64,000 nucleotides of DNA from Roseibacillus sp. (lineage in GTDB: Bacteria > Verrucomicrobiota > Verrucomicrobiia > Verrucomicrobiales > Akkermansiaceae): NCBI GenBank assembly GCA_022448985.1, contig JAKVCR010000034.1, forward strand, positions 1 through 64,000. Direction: 5' to 3'. Under the pieces are notes generated by a model. That model saw only the letters and a program-made list of their open reading frames with translations. It had not been told where the DNA came from and made no database searches. Position 1 is the first letter of the stretch. Each line of letters begins with the position of its first letter. Shown here piece by piece: positions 40,214 to 48,765 of this stretch. A program made the translations under genes and the position numbers.

Positions 40214-41275
40214 ATGGTGGACAAGGGTGCCATGGTGCGGGCGGTGCTTTACTCGATCGTGATCCTGTATCTCGTGGTTGACCTCTTTCTCATTGGAGGG
40301 CCTCTCCGTCGCTCCTTTGCGCGGAAGGCGCCGAATAGCTCCGAGGTGATCGAGGCGGCAAAGGGAGCGGGGGTGGTGGCCCGGATCCATTATCAGCCGA
40401 TCCTGCTCACCCAGGTGGATCGCCGGGTGGAAGAAAACCTCTGGCGGGCTGGCCGCATGGGGGAGGAGCTCTCGCGGGAAGACCGACTCCTCCTGCGGCG
40501 GGCGGCCCTGAATGAACTCATCGATCTGCACCTGCTGCGAATCAAAGTGCGCTTCAGCCAGTCAGAGGTGCCCGTTGCTGAGACGGAGATCGAGGCTGAA
40601 CTGGCTCGCTTTACCCGCCGGTTTCCGAGTGAGGCGGCCTACCTCGCATCCCTTGAGGAACTGGGCTGGAGCGAGAAGGAACTGCGCTACCGCATCGCGG
40701 CCCGGATTCAGCAGGAGAAGTATCTCGAGAACATGATCGAAATCGAAGTCAGTGAGGAGGAGGCCGAAATCTGGTTTAAGGAAAACAGGCATCGACTGGG
40801 TCACCCCGAGCGGGTGCGTGCGCGGCATATCTTCCGCTCCACGGCCGGTCTGGATGGGGAGGAGGCCGAGGCAGTGGGCAGGAGCCTGCGTGAGGCCCTG
40901 CACGAGTTGGAACAGGGAGCGGAATTTGCCGAATTGGCCCGCCGGCTGAGTGAGGATGAGCGGACCAGGGATGCCGGGGGCGATCTCGGCTGGTTGCAGC
41001 GTGAGCGTATTCCGGCAGGCCTGGGGGAGGGACTTTTCTCAGCGGAGGTCAAAATGCCCTCCCTTGTACGGAGTAAGATTGGCTGGCACATCCTGGAGGT
41101 TCTCGAAAAGAAGGTAGCCCTCGAGCGCGGCTATGCAGAAGCGCGCGAAGAAGTCCTGGCGGCTCTTGAGGCGGTCAAACGGCGAGACGGGCTCCGGGCA
41201 TACCGCAGGGGACTTCGCGAGCGGGAGAAAAAATACGTTGAGGTTTTTTTCGATGTCCTGGAGCGTGGACTTTAG
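40214..41275 (+). CDS. Membrane-anchored SurA/PpiC-type peptidyl-prolyl isomerase
   Basis: The 353-residue product has a single N-terminal membrane segment (AVLYSIVILYLVVDLFLIGG), a helical SurA-N-like chaperone region with LLRRAALNELIDLHLLRIKV, and a parvulin rotamase domain (about residues 205-310) with RARHIFRS and RDAGGDLGWLQRERIPAGL. It should help fold outer-membrane or secreted proteins. An in-frame GTG at 40181 could add 11 residues. It is the last gene of a short plus-strand run after the L,D-transpeptidase. Confidence 0.88.
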   Translation: MVDKGAMVRAVLYSIVILYLVVDLFLIGGPLRRSFARKAPNSSEVIEAAKGAGVVARIHYQPILLTQVDRRVEENLWRAGRMGEELSREDRLLLRRAALNELIDLHLLRIKVRFSQSEVPVAETEIEAELARFTRRFPSEAAYLASLEELGWSEKELRYRIAARIQQEKYLENMIEIEVSEEEAEIWFKENRHRLGHPERVRARHIFRSTAGLDGEEAEAVGRSLREALHELEQGAEFAELARRLSEDERTRDAGGDLGWLQRERIPAGLGEGLFSAEVKMPSLVRSKIGWHILEVLEKKVALERGYAEAREEVLAALEAVKRRDGLRAYRRGLREREKKYVEVFFDVLERGL

Positions 41276-41325
41276 GGATCGGAAACACGGTTGTGAGATT
41301 CGGACCGTGGTTCGCCCTGGCTCGC

Positions 41326-41356
41326 AAAAAAAGGCCGGCGTGTGGACGCGGGCCTT
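41326..41356 (-). terminator. Rho-independent terminator of the pilin-like gene
   Basis: The arms 41331-41336 and 41351-41356 pair (six pairs), and after one mismatch 41338-41341 pairs with 41346-41349 around a four-base loop. On the minus strand the stem is followed by seven T residues (41332-41326 reading down). It lies about 25 bases past the pilin stop at 41381. Confidence 0.85.
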
Positions 41357-41380
41357 CTGCTCAGGTTGTAGAAAGGTTCC

Positions 41381-42082
41381 TTATCTTCCCGGTTGAGGCT
41401 GCTTCAGGAGTTCCGCGGGGCTTTCCCCGTCCCATGCGTCGGCCTGGGCGGAGAGGATGTCCTTCTTGGATCCGTCGAGGACCTTGCCATCGCTGGGACG
41501 CATGCGCAGGGCCTTGCAGGAGTTGTCGATATGACACACGACGACCTTCTGGTCCCAGGTGTCCCGATCCCACTCGGAGGTATCCTTTTTGTATCCGTCA
41601 AGAATGAGGGGACGAGAACCCGATTTCAGGTTGGTCTGATCGGTAAGGTAGGCCCAGTGGCAGTCACCTTCCTCAAGGATCAGGTCTGCTTGCACCACTC
41701 CGCCTTCCTTGACCTTGTCGTCCGGAGCGCCCTTGGCCGCACAGGCCGAGTTCTTGACCCAGAAGATCTTCTCCGACTCGGTACCTCCGGCGAGAAACAT
41801 CTGCCGGAAGTAATCGTTGGAGTAGGTCGATCCAGTTCCACCTTCCGAGACGTACTCTGCGGTATCGTCGCTGGGATACTGGCCGTCAAAGTCAGTGGCG
41901 AAGGAATCCAGCGCCAGTTTGACTTGTTTTGCATTGTTGATGGCGTCCACGAGGGCAGCACGCTTCAGAGCCTTGAAGATCTGAGGCGTGGCCAGCGCGG
42001 CGAGTGCGACAATGATCGCAATCACCACAAGAAGCTCCACGAGAGTGAAGCCCTTGCGCCTGCTGCTTGTTGCAATGTTCAT
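41381..42082 (-). CDS. Type IV pilin-like protein (prepilin N-terminus)
   Basis: The 233-residue product begins MNIATSSRRKGFTLVELLVV, with the prepilin-peptidase site between Gly11 and Phe12, the +5 Glu and a following hydrophobic helix ending near residue 40. The rest is a globular head with Tyr/Asp-rich segments and no disulfide pattern I recognise. Such large families of pseudopilin-like proteins are typical of Verrucomicrobia and Planctomycetes; it may belong to a type II secretion or pilus system encoded elsewhere. It is a single gene with its own terminator, and 137 bases upstream separates it from rph. Confidence 0.92.
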   Translation of the reverse strand: MNIATSSRRKGFTLVELLVVIAIIVALAALATPQIFKALKRAALVDAINNAKQVKLALDSFATDFDGQYPSDDTAEYVSEGGTGSTYSNDYFRQMFLAGGTESEKIFWVKNSACAAKGAPDDKVKEGGVVQADLILEEGDCHWAYLTDQTNLKSGSRPLILDGYKKDTSEWDRDTWDQKVVVCHIDNSCKALRMRPSDGKVLDGSKKDILSAQADAWDGESPAELLKQPQPGR

Positions 42083-42219
42083 TTTTATCCGGGGTTTGCT
42101 TGTTTGTTGTTTTATGTGCGTCGCGCTGTAACGCGCCGCGGTTTTTTATGTAGGCGCGTTCGGTACACACCCTTCATCGGATGCTAACTTTCGCCACAAC
42201 GCGAACAAGGGGAAAAAGC

Positions 42220-43002
42220 TCAGGAAGTCCCCAAATTGCTACCCAAAAAGGTTAGCGTTTCCTCAGTCGTTTTTCCGGCGCTGAGGATGGCTTCACGTTG
42301 TTTCCCGACCAGTTCTTCGATGCCTGTCCGGGAGAGCATCAGCATGGCCTCCATTTCGGCCGCGGTGAACACATTCTCCTCGCCGCTTCCCTGCAGTTCG
42401 ACGAAATTTCCGTCTTCCGTCATGACGACATTGAAATCGACCGCGGCGTCCCGGTCTTCGGGATAATCCAGATCGAGGACCGGAGAGCCTTCCCAGACCC
42501 CGGCGCTCACCGCTGCCACGAGCTGCGTGAGGGGGAATTCGCTTACACCCCCTGCTCCGATGAGACCATTTAACGCGATGGCGAGGGCCACGCAGCCACC
42601 GGTAATTGAGGCGGTCCGGGTGCCTCCATCGGCCTGCAAGACGTCGCAATCGACCCATACCGTCCGAGGGCCGAGTTTTTTGAGATCGGTAACGGCCCGG
42701 AGAGCGCGACCGATCAGGCGCTGAATCTCGGACGAGCGCCCATCGAGTTTGCCACGGGCAATGTCACGTGTCTTGCGGTCAGGGGTGGAGTAGGGGAGCA
42801 TGCTGTACTCTGCGGTGACCCAGCCTCCCGCCACACTCTGGGCTTTCATCCAGCGCGGAATGTCCTCCTGCACGGTGGCGGCGCAGATAACACGGGTATT
42901 ACCGAAGCTCACGAGGACGGAGCCCGCGGCGTGGGGGGCGACGTCAGGCACAAAGGAAACGGGGCGGAGTTGGCCGGGTTCGCGACCGTCGGAGCGAGGC
43001 AT
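42220..43002 (-). CDS. rph: Ribonuclease PH
   Basis: RNase PH trims the 3' end of tRNA precursors by phosphorolysis. The 260-residue product has the start MPRSDGREPGQLRPVSF, VICAATVQEDIPRW, GWVTAEYSMLPYSTPDR, RLIGRALRAV and DCDVLQADGGTRTASITGG, which contain the phosphate-binding and catalytic residues. Length is slightly above the common 240-245 owing to the C-terminal tail. It is divergent from lpxK. Confidence 0.96.
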   Translation of the reverse strand: MPRSDGREPGQLRPVSFVPDVAPHAAGSVLVSFGNTRVICAATVQEDIPRWMKAQSVAGGWVTAEYSMLPYSTPDRKTRDIARGKLDGRSSEIQRLIGRALRAVTDLKKLGPRTVWVDCDVLQADGGTRTASITGGCVALAIALNGLIGAGGVSEFPLTQLVAAVSAGVWEGSPVLDLDYPEDRDAAVDFNVVMTEDGNFVELQGSGEENVFTAAEMEAMLMLSRTGIEELVGKQREAILSAGKTTEETLTFLGSNLGTS

Positions 43003-43112
43003 GGCTGCAGGTTAGCCCGGGGTGGGGAGGCCGCAAGGGGGGAAAGATGAAAGGCAGGACATTCCGACTTTCGCACCTTCCCACCGTCTGATCGGTCCGC
43101 TAGCCTCTGGTC

Positions 43113-44336
43113 GTGGGACAGGTTGCGGAAGATGTTGAAAAGTGGGCGGCCGATGTGATTTTCGGGCGGGTCCGGGGCCTGGGGGCGGCTTTGACCCGGG
43201 TCCTCTTCAGGGGTCTTTCCCATGTCTACGGATGGATTGTGCGGGTTCGTCTCAAAGCCTACCGCCAGCAATGGAAGGAGCAGATCCAACTGGGCACCAT
43301 GGTGATCAGCGTGGGCAATCTTACGGTGGGAGGCACCGGGAAGACTCCAGTGGTGGAATTGCTGGCCCGGACCCTTCACAAACGAGGACGGCGGGTGGCG
43401 ATCCTGAGTCGCGGCTACAAGAGCCGGAAGCTCGATGAACCCCAGCAGTGGGGAGACCTCGGGCCGACCGAATGCGAGGCCCTGCCCAAGATTGTGAGTG
43501 ACGGCAGCGGCGTGCAACTGGAGTCGATTTATGCCGGCGACGAACCCTACATGCTGGCCAAGAATCTTGAGGGGGTGGGGGTGGTAGTGGACAAGGATCG
43601 TGTGAATGGGGGCCGCTTTGCGGTCAGGGAACTGGAAGCTGACACCCTCGTGCTCGACGACGGCCTGCAGTATCTTGCACTCGATCACGAGTATGACCTC
43701 GTTCTCGTGGACCAGAATGCTCCGTTCGGGACGCAGGATGGCGCGCTCCTTCCCCGGGGAACCCTGCGTGAGCCCGCCCGTAACCTCTGCCGGGCCAGTC
43801 ACATCATGATCACCAAGTGCCAGGGCCCGACTGATGAGGGGCTTCTCTCTCATCTGCGTAGCTACAACCCGACGGCAGAGATCATGCAGGCTACCCATGC
43901 TCCGCAGTATCTCGAGCAGGTATTCGGGGTCGAGCGGCGGCCCCTTGAACATCTTCAGGACAAGTATGTTGCTGCGATCAGCGGCATCGCCGTGCCCGAG
44001 AGTTTCGAGAATCTCCTGCAAACGCTCGGTGCCCAGGTCGAGTTTCATCGGACTTTTACAGACCATCATCCCTTCACCCAGCGTGAGATCGATCGCTTCA
44101 TGACCCGTTGCATCGAGCGCGATATCGAATTGATTGTCACGACCGAGAAGGATGCGGTGCGCTTTCCCCATCCCAGAGAACTCGATGTGGATATCTGCTT
44201 CCTCCGTATTGAGGTCGAGATCATCGAAGGAGAAGGTGCCTGGGACCGCTTCATTGAGCACATTGTCGAGCCAAGAGAGAGGAAGGCGTCGGACTGGGCA
44301 GAGGATCGGCTCATTATGAACCCCATAGGTTCTTGA
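43113..44336 (+). CDS. lpxK: Tetraacyldisaccharide 4'-kinase
   Basis: LpxK phosphorylates the lipid A precursor at the inner membrane, so the organism makes lipid A. The 407-residue product has an N-terminal hydrophobic/basic helix, the P-loop GNLTVGGTGKTPVVELLAR (about residue 70-88), AILSRGYKSRK, LVLDDGLQYLAL with its catalytic Asp, and TEKDAVRFPHP near the C-terminus. It is longer than the common 320-350 because of inserts in the middle and a C-terminal tail. The GTG at 43113 is the best start. RecJ follows after 55 bases. Confidence 0.93.
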   Translation: MGQVAEDVEKWAADVIFGRVRGLGAALTRVLFRGLSHVYGWIVRVRLKAYRQQWKEQIQLGTMVISVGNLTVGGTGKTPVVELLARTLHKRGRRVAILSRGYKSRKLDEPQQWGDLGPTECEALPKIVSDGSGVQLESIYAGDEPYMLAKNLEGVGVVVDKDRVNGGRFAVRELEADTLVLDDGLQYLALDHEYDLVLVDQNAPFGTQDGALLPRGTLREPARNLCRASHIMITKCQGPTDEGLLSHLRSYNPTAEIMQATHAPQYLEQVFGVERRPLEHLQDKYVAAISGIAVPESFENLLQTLGAQVEFHRTFTDHHPFTQREIDRFMTRCIERDIELIVTTEKDAVRFPHPRELDVDICFLRIEVEIIEGEGAWDRFIEHIVEPRERKASDWAEDRLIMNPIGS

Positions 44337-44390
44337 GCCCACCGTGGTTGAGCCTTACGTTCCGGTCAGAGCGAAAGCGGAGGCCGGCAG

Positions 44391-46085
44391 ATGCAGGAAA
44401 CGGAATGGATCGTAGCGAAAGTGCCCGAGGGTGTGGGGCCCGGCACAGGAAGTGATGGCGATCTGCCCTTTATCCTGAGGGTTCTCCTGGCCCAGCGGGG
44501 CTTCACCACGGATGATCAACTGGAGCCCTTCCTTCGCCCACGTCTGGGTGATTTGCGCGATCCCTTTGAGCTGCCTGAGATGGACATCGCGGTCCGGCGC
44601 ATCCTGCAAGCCGTTGATAAGGGAGAGCCGACCTGTATCTTCGGGGACTACGATGTGGATGGGATCACTTCGGTTGCCATTCTGCGCCAGCTTCTTTCGG
44701 CCTACGGTCTGGAGCCACAGACCTTTATCCCCATACGCGGGCAGGAGGGCTATGGACTGAGTGATGCCGCCGTCGATCGTTGCCTGGAGGCCGAGGTCAA
44801 ACCTTCGCTTCTGATCACGGTTGATTGCGGCACAGCCTCCGGAGCCCAGATCGAGCGCCTGGCCGACCAGGGTATCGAGGTCATCGTGGTGGATCATCAC
44901 GAAGCCGGGGTGGAAGGGCGCCCCCCGGCAGCAGCGGTGGTGAATCCCAAGTTCGGGGATGACTATGGCTACCTCTGTTCTGCGGGGGTGGTTTTCAAGC
45001 TGGCCCATGCGCTGCTCAAGACGCGACGCCTTGAGGAGGTGGACCTGAAGGAGCTGCTGGACCTCGTGGCGGTGGCTACGATTGCAGACATTGTGCCACT
45101 GGTAGGGGAGAACCGGCTCCTTGTGCGTCACGGATTAAGACGATTGCCGCAGACTTCCAATCATGGCCTGAGAGCATTGATGAAGCTGAGCGGCATGAAC
45201 GGGCACGTCACCAGTAGCGATGTGGGATTCCGAATCGGACCGCGTATCAACGCCGCGGGACGGATGGACGCACCTGATGACGCGCTCAGGACCCTCATGG
45301 CGGATTCCGCGAAAAAGGCCGCGCTCATGGCTGAGCAGCTCGACGATTACAACCGAGAGCGACAGAAGTGCGAGCAGGAGATGCATGAGGGGGCTCTGCA
45401 GAAGTTGAAGCAAGGCTTCGATGAGGCCAAGGATCCGGTCATCGTGGTGGGATCGGGCCGTTGGCATCCCGGGGTGGTCGGGATAGTTGCCTCCCGCCTC
45501 ATGCGTTACTACCATAAGCCTGCCTTCGTCATCGCCTTCGACGAGGATGGTATGGGCAAGGGGAGTGGCCGCAGTATCGAGGGGGTCTCCCTCGTCAATG
45601 CCATCGAAGCCTGTCGGCCTCTGCTGGAAGCCGGTGGGGGACATCACATGGCCGCGGGGATCAGCCTGCGCAAAGATAACCAGGAGAAGTTTCGCCAGGC
45701 TTTTGCTGACTACGTTTTATCCAATACCACTGAGGAGGATCGCAGGCCACGCCTTGAGATCGATGCGGAGGTCCCCCTTGAGGATCTCTCTCTTGATTTT
45801 CTGAAAAGTTACGAGCTGTTGCAGCCCTTTGGACCTGGAAATCCACAACCGGTATTCATGTCGCGTGGGGTGCATCTCACAGAGCCCCCGCGTCCGGTCG
45901 GCAAAAACCACATGCGACTCTCCCTGCGGCAGGGGATCCAGGAGCGGGATGCGATCTACTTTGGAGGAGGCGACCGGGAGCTTCCTGACCCTCCGTGGGA
46001 TGTGGCCTTCACCATAGACCGCAATCTGTTTCGCGGGCGGCTTTCGTTGCAGATCAGCGTAAGGGATATCCGGGTCGCGCAGTGA
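44391..46085 (+). CDS. recJ: Single-stranded-DNA-specific exonuclease RecJ
   Basis: RecJ is a 5'-3' exonuclease on single-stranded DNA in recombination and mismatch repair. The 564-residue product has the DHH-family motifs: IFGDYDVDGITSVAIL (about residue 82-97), LITVDCGTASG, IVVDHHEAG (about 160-168), and the DHHA1 region GRWHPGVVGIVASRL and GSGRSIEGVSLV...GGGHHMAAGI. Length is normal. It is followed by recG after 63 bases, giving a small repair pair. Confidence 0.95.
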   Translation: MQETEWIVAKVPEGVGPGTGSDGDLPFILRVLLAQRGFTTDDQLEPFLRPRLGDLRDPFELPEMDIAVRRILQAVDKGEPTCIFGDYDVDGITSVAILRQLLSAYGLEPQTFIPIRGQEGYGLSDAAVDRCLEAEVKPSLLITVDCGTASGAQIERLADQGIEVIVVDHHEAGVEGRPPAAAVVNPKFGDDYGYLCSAGVVFKLAHALLKTRRLEEVDLKELLDLVAVATIADIVPLVGENRLLVRHGLRRLPQTSNHGLRALMKLSGMNGHVTSSDVGFRIGPRINAAGRMDAPDDALRTLMADSAKKAALMAEQLDDYNRERQKCEQEMHEGALQKLKQGFDEAKDPVIVVGSGRWHPGVVGIVASRLMRYYHKPAFVIAFDEDGMGKGSGRSIEGVSLVNAIEACRPLLEAGGGHHMAAGISLRKDNQEKFRQAFADYVLSNTTEEDRRPRLEIDAEVPLEDLSLDFLKSYELLQPFGPGNPQPVFMSRGVHLTEPPRPVGKNHMRLSLRQGIQERDAIYFGGGDRELPDPPWDVAFTIDRNLFRGRLSLQISVRDIRVAQ

Positions 46086-46147
46086 TCCGGGGTAATTGTG
46101 CACTTGCGATCGTGTCGGAATTGGAGAATGGGAGTGGGGTAGGACCG

Positions 46148-48184
46148 ATGAGCGACTGGAACACCAGCCTCCCCCTCTCCTCCCTGGAGCCCTTTTCCTC
46201 CAAGGATCTGCAGGCGCTCGAGGTGGCGGGCATCAAGACCGTCGGCGATCTCCTGGATTGGTTCCCCCGGCGCTATGAAGACCGGCGCCGTTTCGACGCT
46301 TTTCCAGTCCAGGTGAGCGGGGAGGCCTTGTGTCTGCAGGGAACGGTGGTGGACTCGGCGCGGAAACGTTTCGGGGGACGGCGTCAGTTTTATGAAATCG
46401 TGATCCAGGAAGGCGGGGGCGATGTTCTCTCCTCCAATAAAATCACGTGTCGCTGGTTCAACATGCCCTATGTGCACCGCATGGTGGCGGTGGGGCATGA
46501 GGTGGTTGTCTATGGCAAACCCAAGGAGCAGGGCGGACGCCTCCTCATCGATCATCCGGAGTTTGAAGTGGTGCAGGAGGACGGAGGGCCCTCCATTCAT
46601 CTTGAGCGGATTGTTCCAATCTATCGGACCGTGGCGGGCATCCCGCAGCGGCGTCTGCGGGAGTTGCTTCATGAGACGCTGGTACGACTGGATCCTGCCA
46701 GCGTGGAAGGGCCATACGGGATCGATCTGGGTTGCCCGCGCAGCGAGGCCTTGAGCACGGTGCACTTTCCGGATGAATTGGAGCGGGTCCATGAGGCCCG
46801 GCGTTATTTTGCCCTGGAGGAGTTCTTTCTCCTGCAGGTGAACGTTCTGTGGCGTCGCCGACGGCATCTTGAGCATCCCGGGCGGGTGCAGGGTCGCAGG
46901 ACCGGACTGCTCGGCGCTTTCCATGAAAGCCTGCCTTTCGACCTGACTGAGGCCCAGAAGCGCAGTGTACACGAAATTACGGCGGACCTTCGCAGCGAAC
47001 GTCCCATGAACCGTCTCCTGCAGGGGGATGTGGGCTCGGGAAAGACGTTCGTGGCCATGTGCGCGATGCTTCTGGCGGTGGAGTCAGGCAGCCAGGCCGT
47101 CCTGATGGCCCCCACTCAAATCCTGGCCGAGCAGCACTACCTCACCTTCCGGAAATGGCTGGCGCCACTCGATGTGCGTCTTGCCCTGGTAACCGGGGCG
47201 AAGAAGGAGAGTGATCATCTCGACCTGGAGGGAGAGCCTCAGATTGTGATCGGCACTCATGCCCTTCTCTACGATAACGTGAACTTTCACGACCTGGGAC
47301 TGGTGGTCATCGATGAGCAGCACAAGTTCGGGGTGACGCAGCGCGGACGACTGATCCGGCAGGGGGTCATGCCCGATGTGCTGGTCATGACTGCCACCCC
47401 CATCCCGCGGACGCTGACCCTGACCATTTATGGCGATCTCGATGTCTCCGTCCTGGACGAACTGCCCGAAGGCCGAGGCAGGATCATCACCGGGGTGCGG
47501 GAAAAACCGAAGGTCACGGATGTCACCAAGTTCCTCCGGGAGGAGCTTACCAAGGGGCGGCAAGTCTATCTGGTTTATCCCCTGGTGGAGGAAAGTGGCG
47601 CCGTGAAGGCGGCCTCGGTGACGGGTGAGATCGAAAAGTGGCAGAAGCGGCTCAGGGATTACGAAGTCGGCCTTCTGCACGGGCAGTTGAAGCCGGAGGA
47701 GAAGGAGGAGGTGATGACCCGTTTTCGTGATAATGAAATCCAGGTTCTGGTGGCCACCACGGTGGTAGAGGTGGGGGTGGATGTGCCCAATGCCAGTGTG
47801 ATGGTCATCTACAATGCCGAGCGATTCGGACTTGCCCAGTTGCACCAGCTGCGGGGTCGGATTGGGCGCGGGAAGCATCAGAGCTACTGCATCCTGGTGA
47901 CAGATGGAAAGAGCGAGGAGGCCAAGCGGAAGCTACGGGTCCTGGAGGAAACTGGCGACGGGTTCAGGATAGCGGAGGAAGATCTCGCCATCCGGGGACC
48001 CGGGGAGGTTCTTGGAACGGCGCAGAGCGGGATGAGCGACCTGCGCTTCGTAGACTTCCTGGCTGACACCGAACTGGTCAGGGAAGCGAGGGCGCTGGCG
48101 GAAGATCTTTTGGAGCGGGATCCCGACCTGGAGGGTTGTCCCGAGTTGCGGGAGAGAATCCAGGAAAGGGAAAAGGAGGAGTAA
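46148..48184 (+). CDS. recG: ATP-dependent DNA helicase RecG
   Basis: RecG remodels stalled forks and branched DNA. The 678-residue product from ATG 46148 has the N-terminal wedge/OB domain (about 60-170), Walker A as LLQGDVGSGKTFVAM (about residue 293-307), VIDEQHKFGVTQR (motif II, DEQH), ATPIPRTL, VYPLVEES and the RecG-specific C-terminal region with GRIGRGKHQSYC and RFVDFLADTELVREAR. The frame is open further upstream into recJ but that part has no RecG homology. Confidence 0.96.
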   Translation: MSDWNTSLPLSSLEPFSSKDLQALEVAGIKTVGDLLDWFPRRYEDRRRFDAFPVQVSGEALCLQGTVVDSARKRFGGRRQFYEIVIQEGGGDVLSSNKITCRWFNMPYVHRMVAVGHEVVVYGKPKEQGGRLLIDHPEFEVVQEDGGPSIHLERIVPIYRTVAGIPQRRLRELLHETLVRLDPASVEGPYGIDLGCPRSEALSTVHFPDELERVHEARRYFALEEFFLLQVNVLWRRRRHLEHPGRVQGRRTGLLGAFHESLPFDLTEAQKRSVHEITADLRSERPMNRLLQGDVGSGKTFVAMCAMLLAVESGSQAVLMAPTQILAEQHYLTFRKWLAPLDVRLALVTGAKKESDHLDLEGEPQIVIGTHALLYDNVNFHDLGLVVIDEQHKFGVTQRGRLIRQGVMPDVLVMTATPIPRTLTLTIYGDLDVSVLDELPEGRGRIITGVREKPKVTDVTKFLREELTKGRQVYLVYPLVEESGAVKAASVTGEIEKWQKRLRDYEVGLLHGQLKPEEKEEVMTRFRDNEIQVLVATTVVEVGVDVPNASVMVIYNAERFGLAQLHQLRGRIGRGKHQSYCILVTDGKSEEAKRKLRVLEETGDGFRIAEEDLAIRGPGEVLGTAQSGMSDLRFVDFLADTELVREARALAEDLLERDPDLEGCPELRERIQEREKEE

Positions 48185-48239
48185 GGGATCGGGGAGGTGG
48201 AGAATTGGAGGTCCAGATCCGGTTGCCCCAAGCCTGGAG

Positions 48240-48614
48240 CTATCGCTCGAGAATCTCTACTTCGTAGCCATCCGGGTCGGTGACAAAGGCCATCTTGCGC
48301 TGGCCGGAAGAGAATTTCTCCCTCCAGTCATCCGGCCAGATTTCGATGCCTCCGTTCTCAAGTTTGTCACAGTAGGCGATGATGTCGGGAACGCCCACGC
48401 AGGTGTGCATGAGATCCTCGGGAAACTCGACCCGGAAGTCCGGCGAGTAAGTGAGTTCAAGGAAGTGCTCGTTGCCGGGGAGATGGAGAAAGGCGAGCTT
48501 GTTGCCCTGGGGCGAGTCTCTGCGCTCGCCGAGTTCAAAGCCGATCTGCTGGTAGAAGGCAATGGAGGCATCGGGATCGGAAACCCGGATGCGGGTGTGG
48601 AGAAACTTGATCAT
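48240..48614 (-). CDS. gloA: VOC-family protein, glyoxalase I-like
   Basis: The 124-residue product from ATG 48614 has the two beta-alpha-beta modules of the vicinal oxygen chelate fold. MIKFLHTRIRVSDPDASIAF carries the first metal His; FLELTYSPD and EDLMHTCVGV (second His), then KMAFVTDPDGYEVEILE, carry the others. This pattern fits lactoylglutathione lyase, which detoxifies methylglyoxal, though related enzymes share it. The stop converges with recG (55 bases apart). Confidence 0.85.
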   Translation of the reverse strand: MIKFLHTRIRVSDPDASIAFYQQIGFELGERRDSPQGNKLAFLHLPGNEHFLELTYSPDFRVEFPEDLMHTCVGVPDIIAYCDKLENGGIEIWPDDWREKFSSGQRKMAFVTDPDGYEVEILER

Positions 48615-48765
48615 GCGGGCAAGTAGCGGGAAGCTGGCAGCGGGTGGCAAGGAAAGAATCGCCTTTGAGACGGTTCCGCGGATCCCGCGGACAGGCCGGG
48701 AGCCTTCCTGCCTGATTGGATGTGGATTGCCTCTTGCTACGTCAGGAAACCAGAAGTAGTTAAAT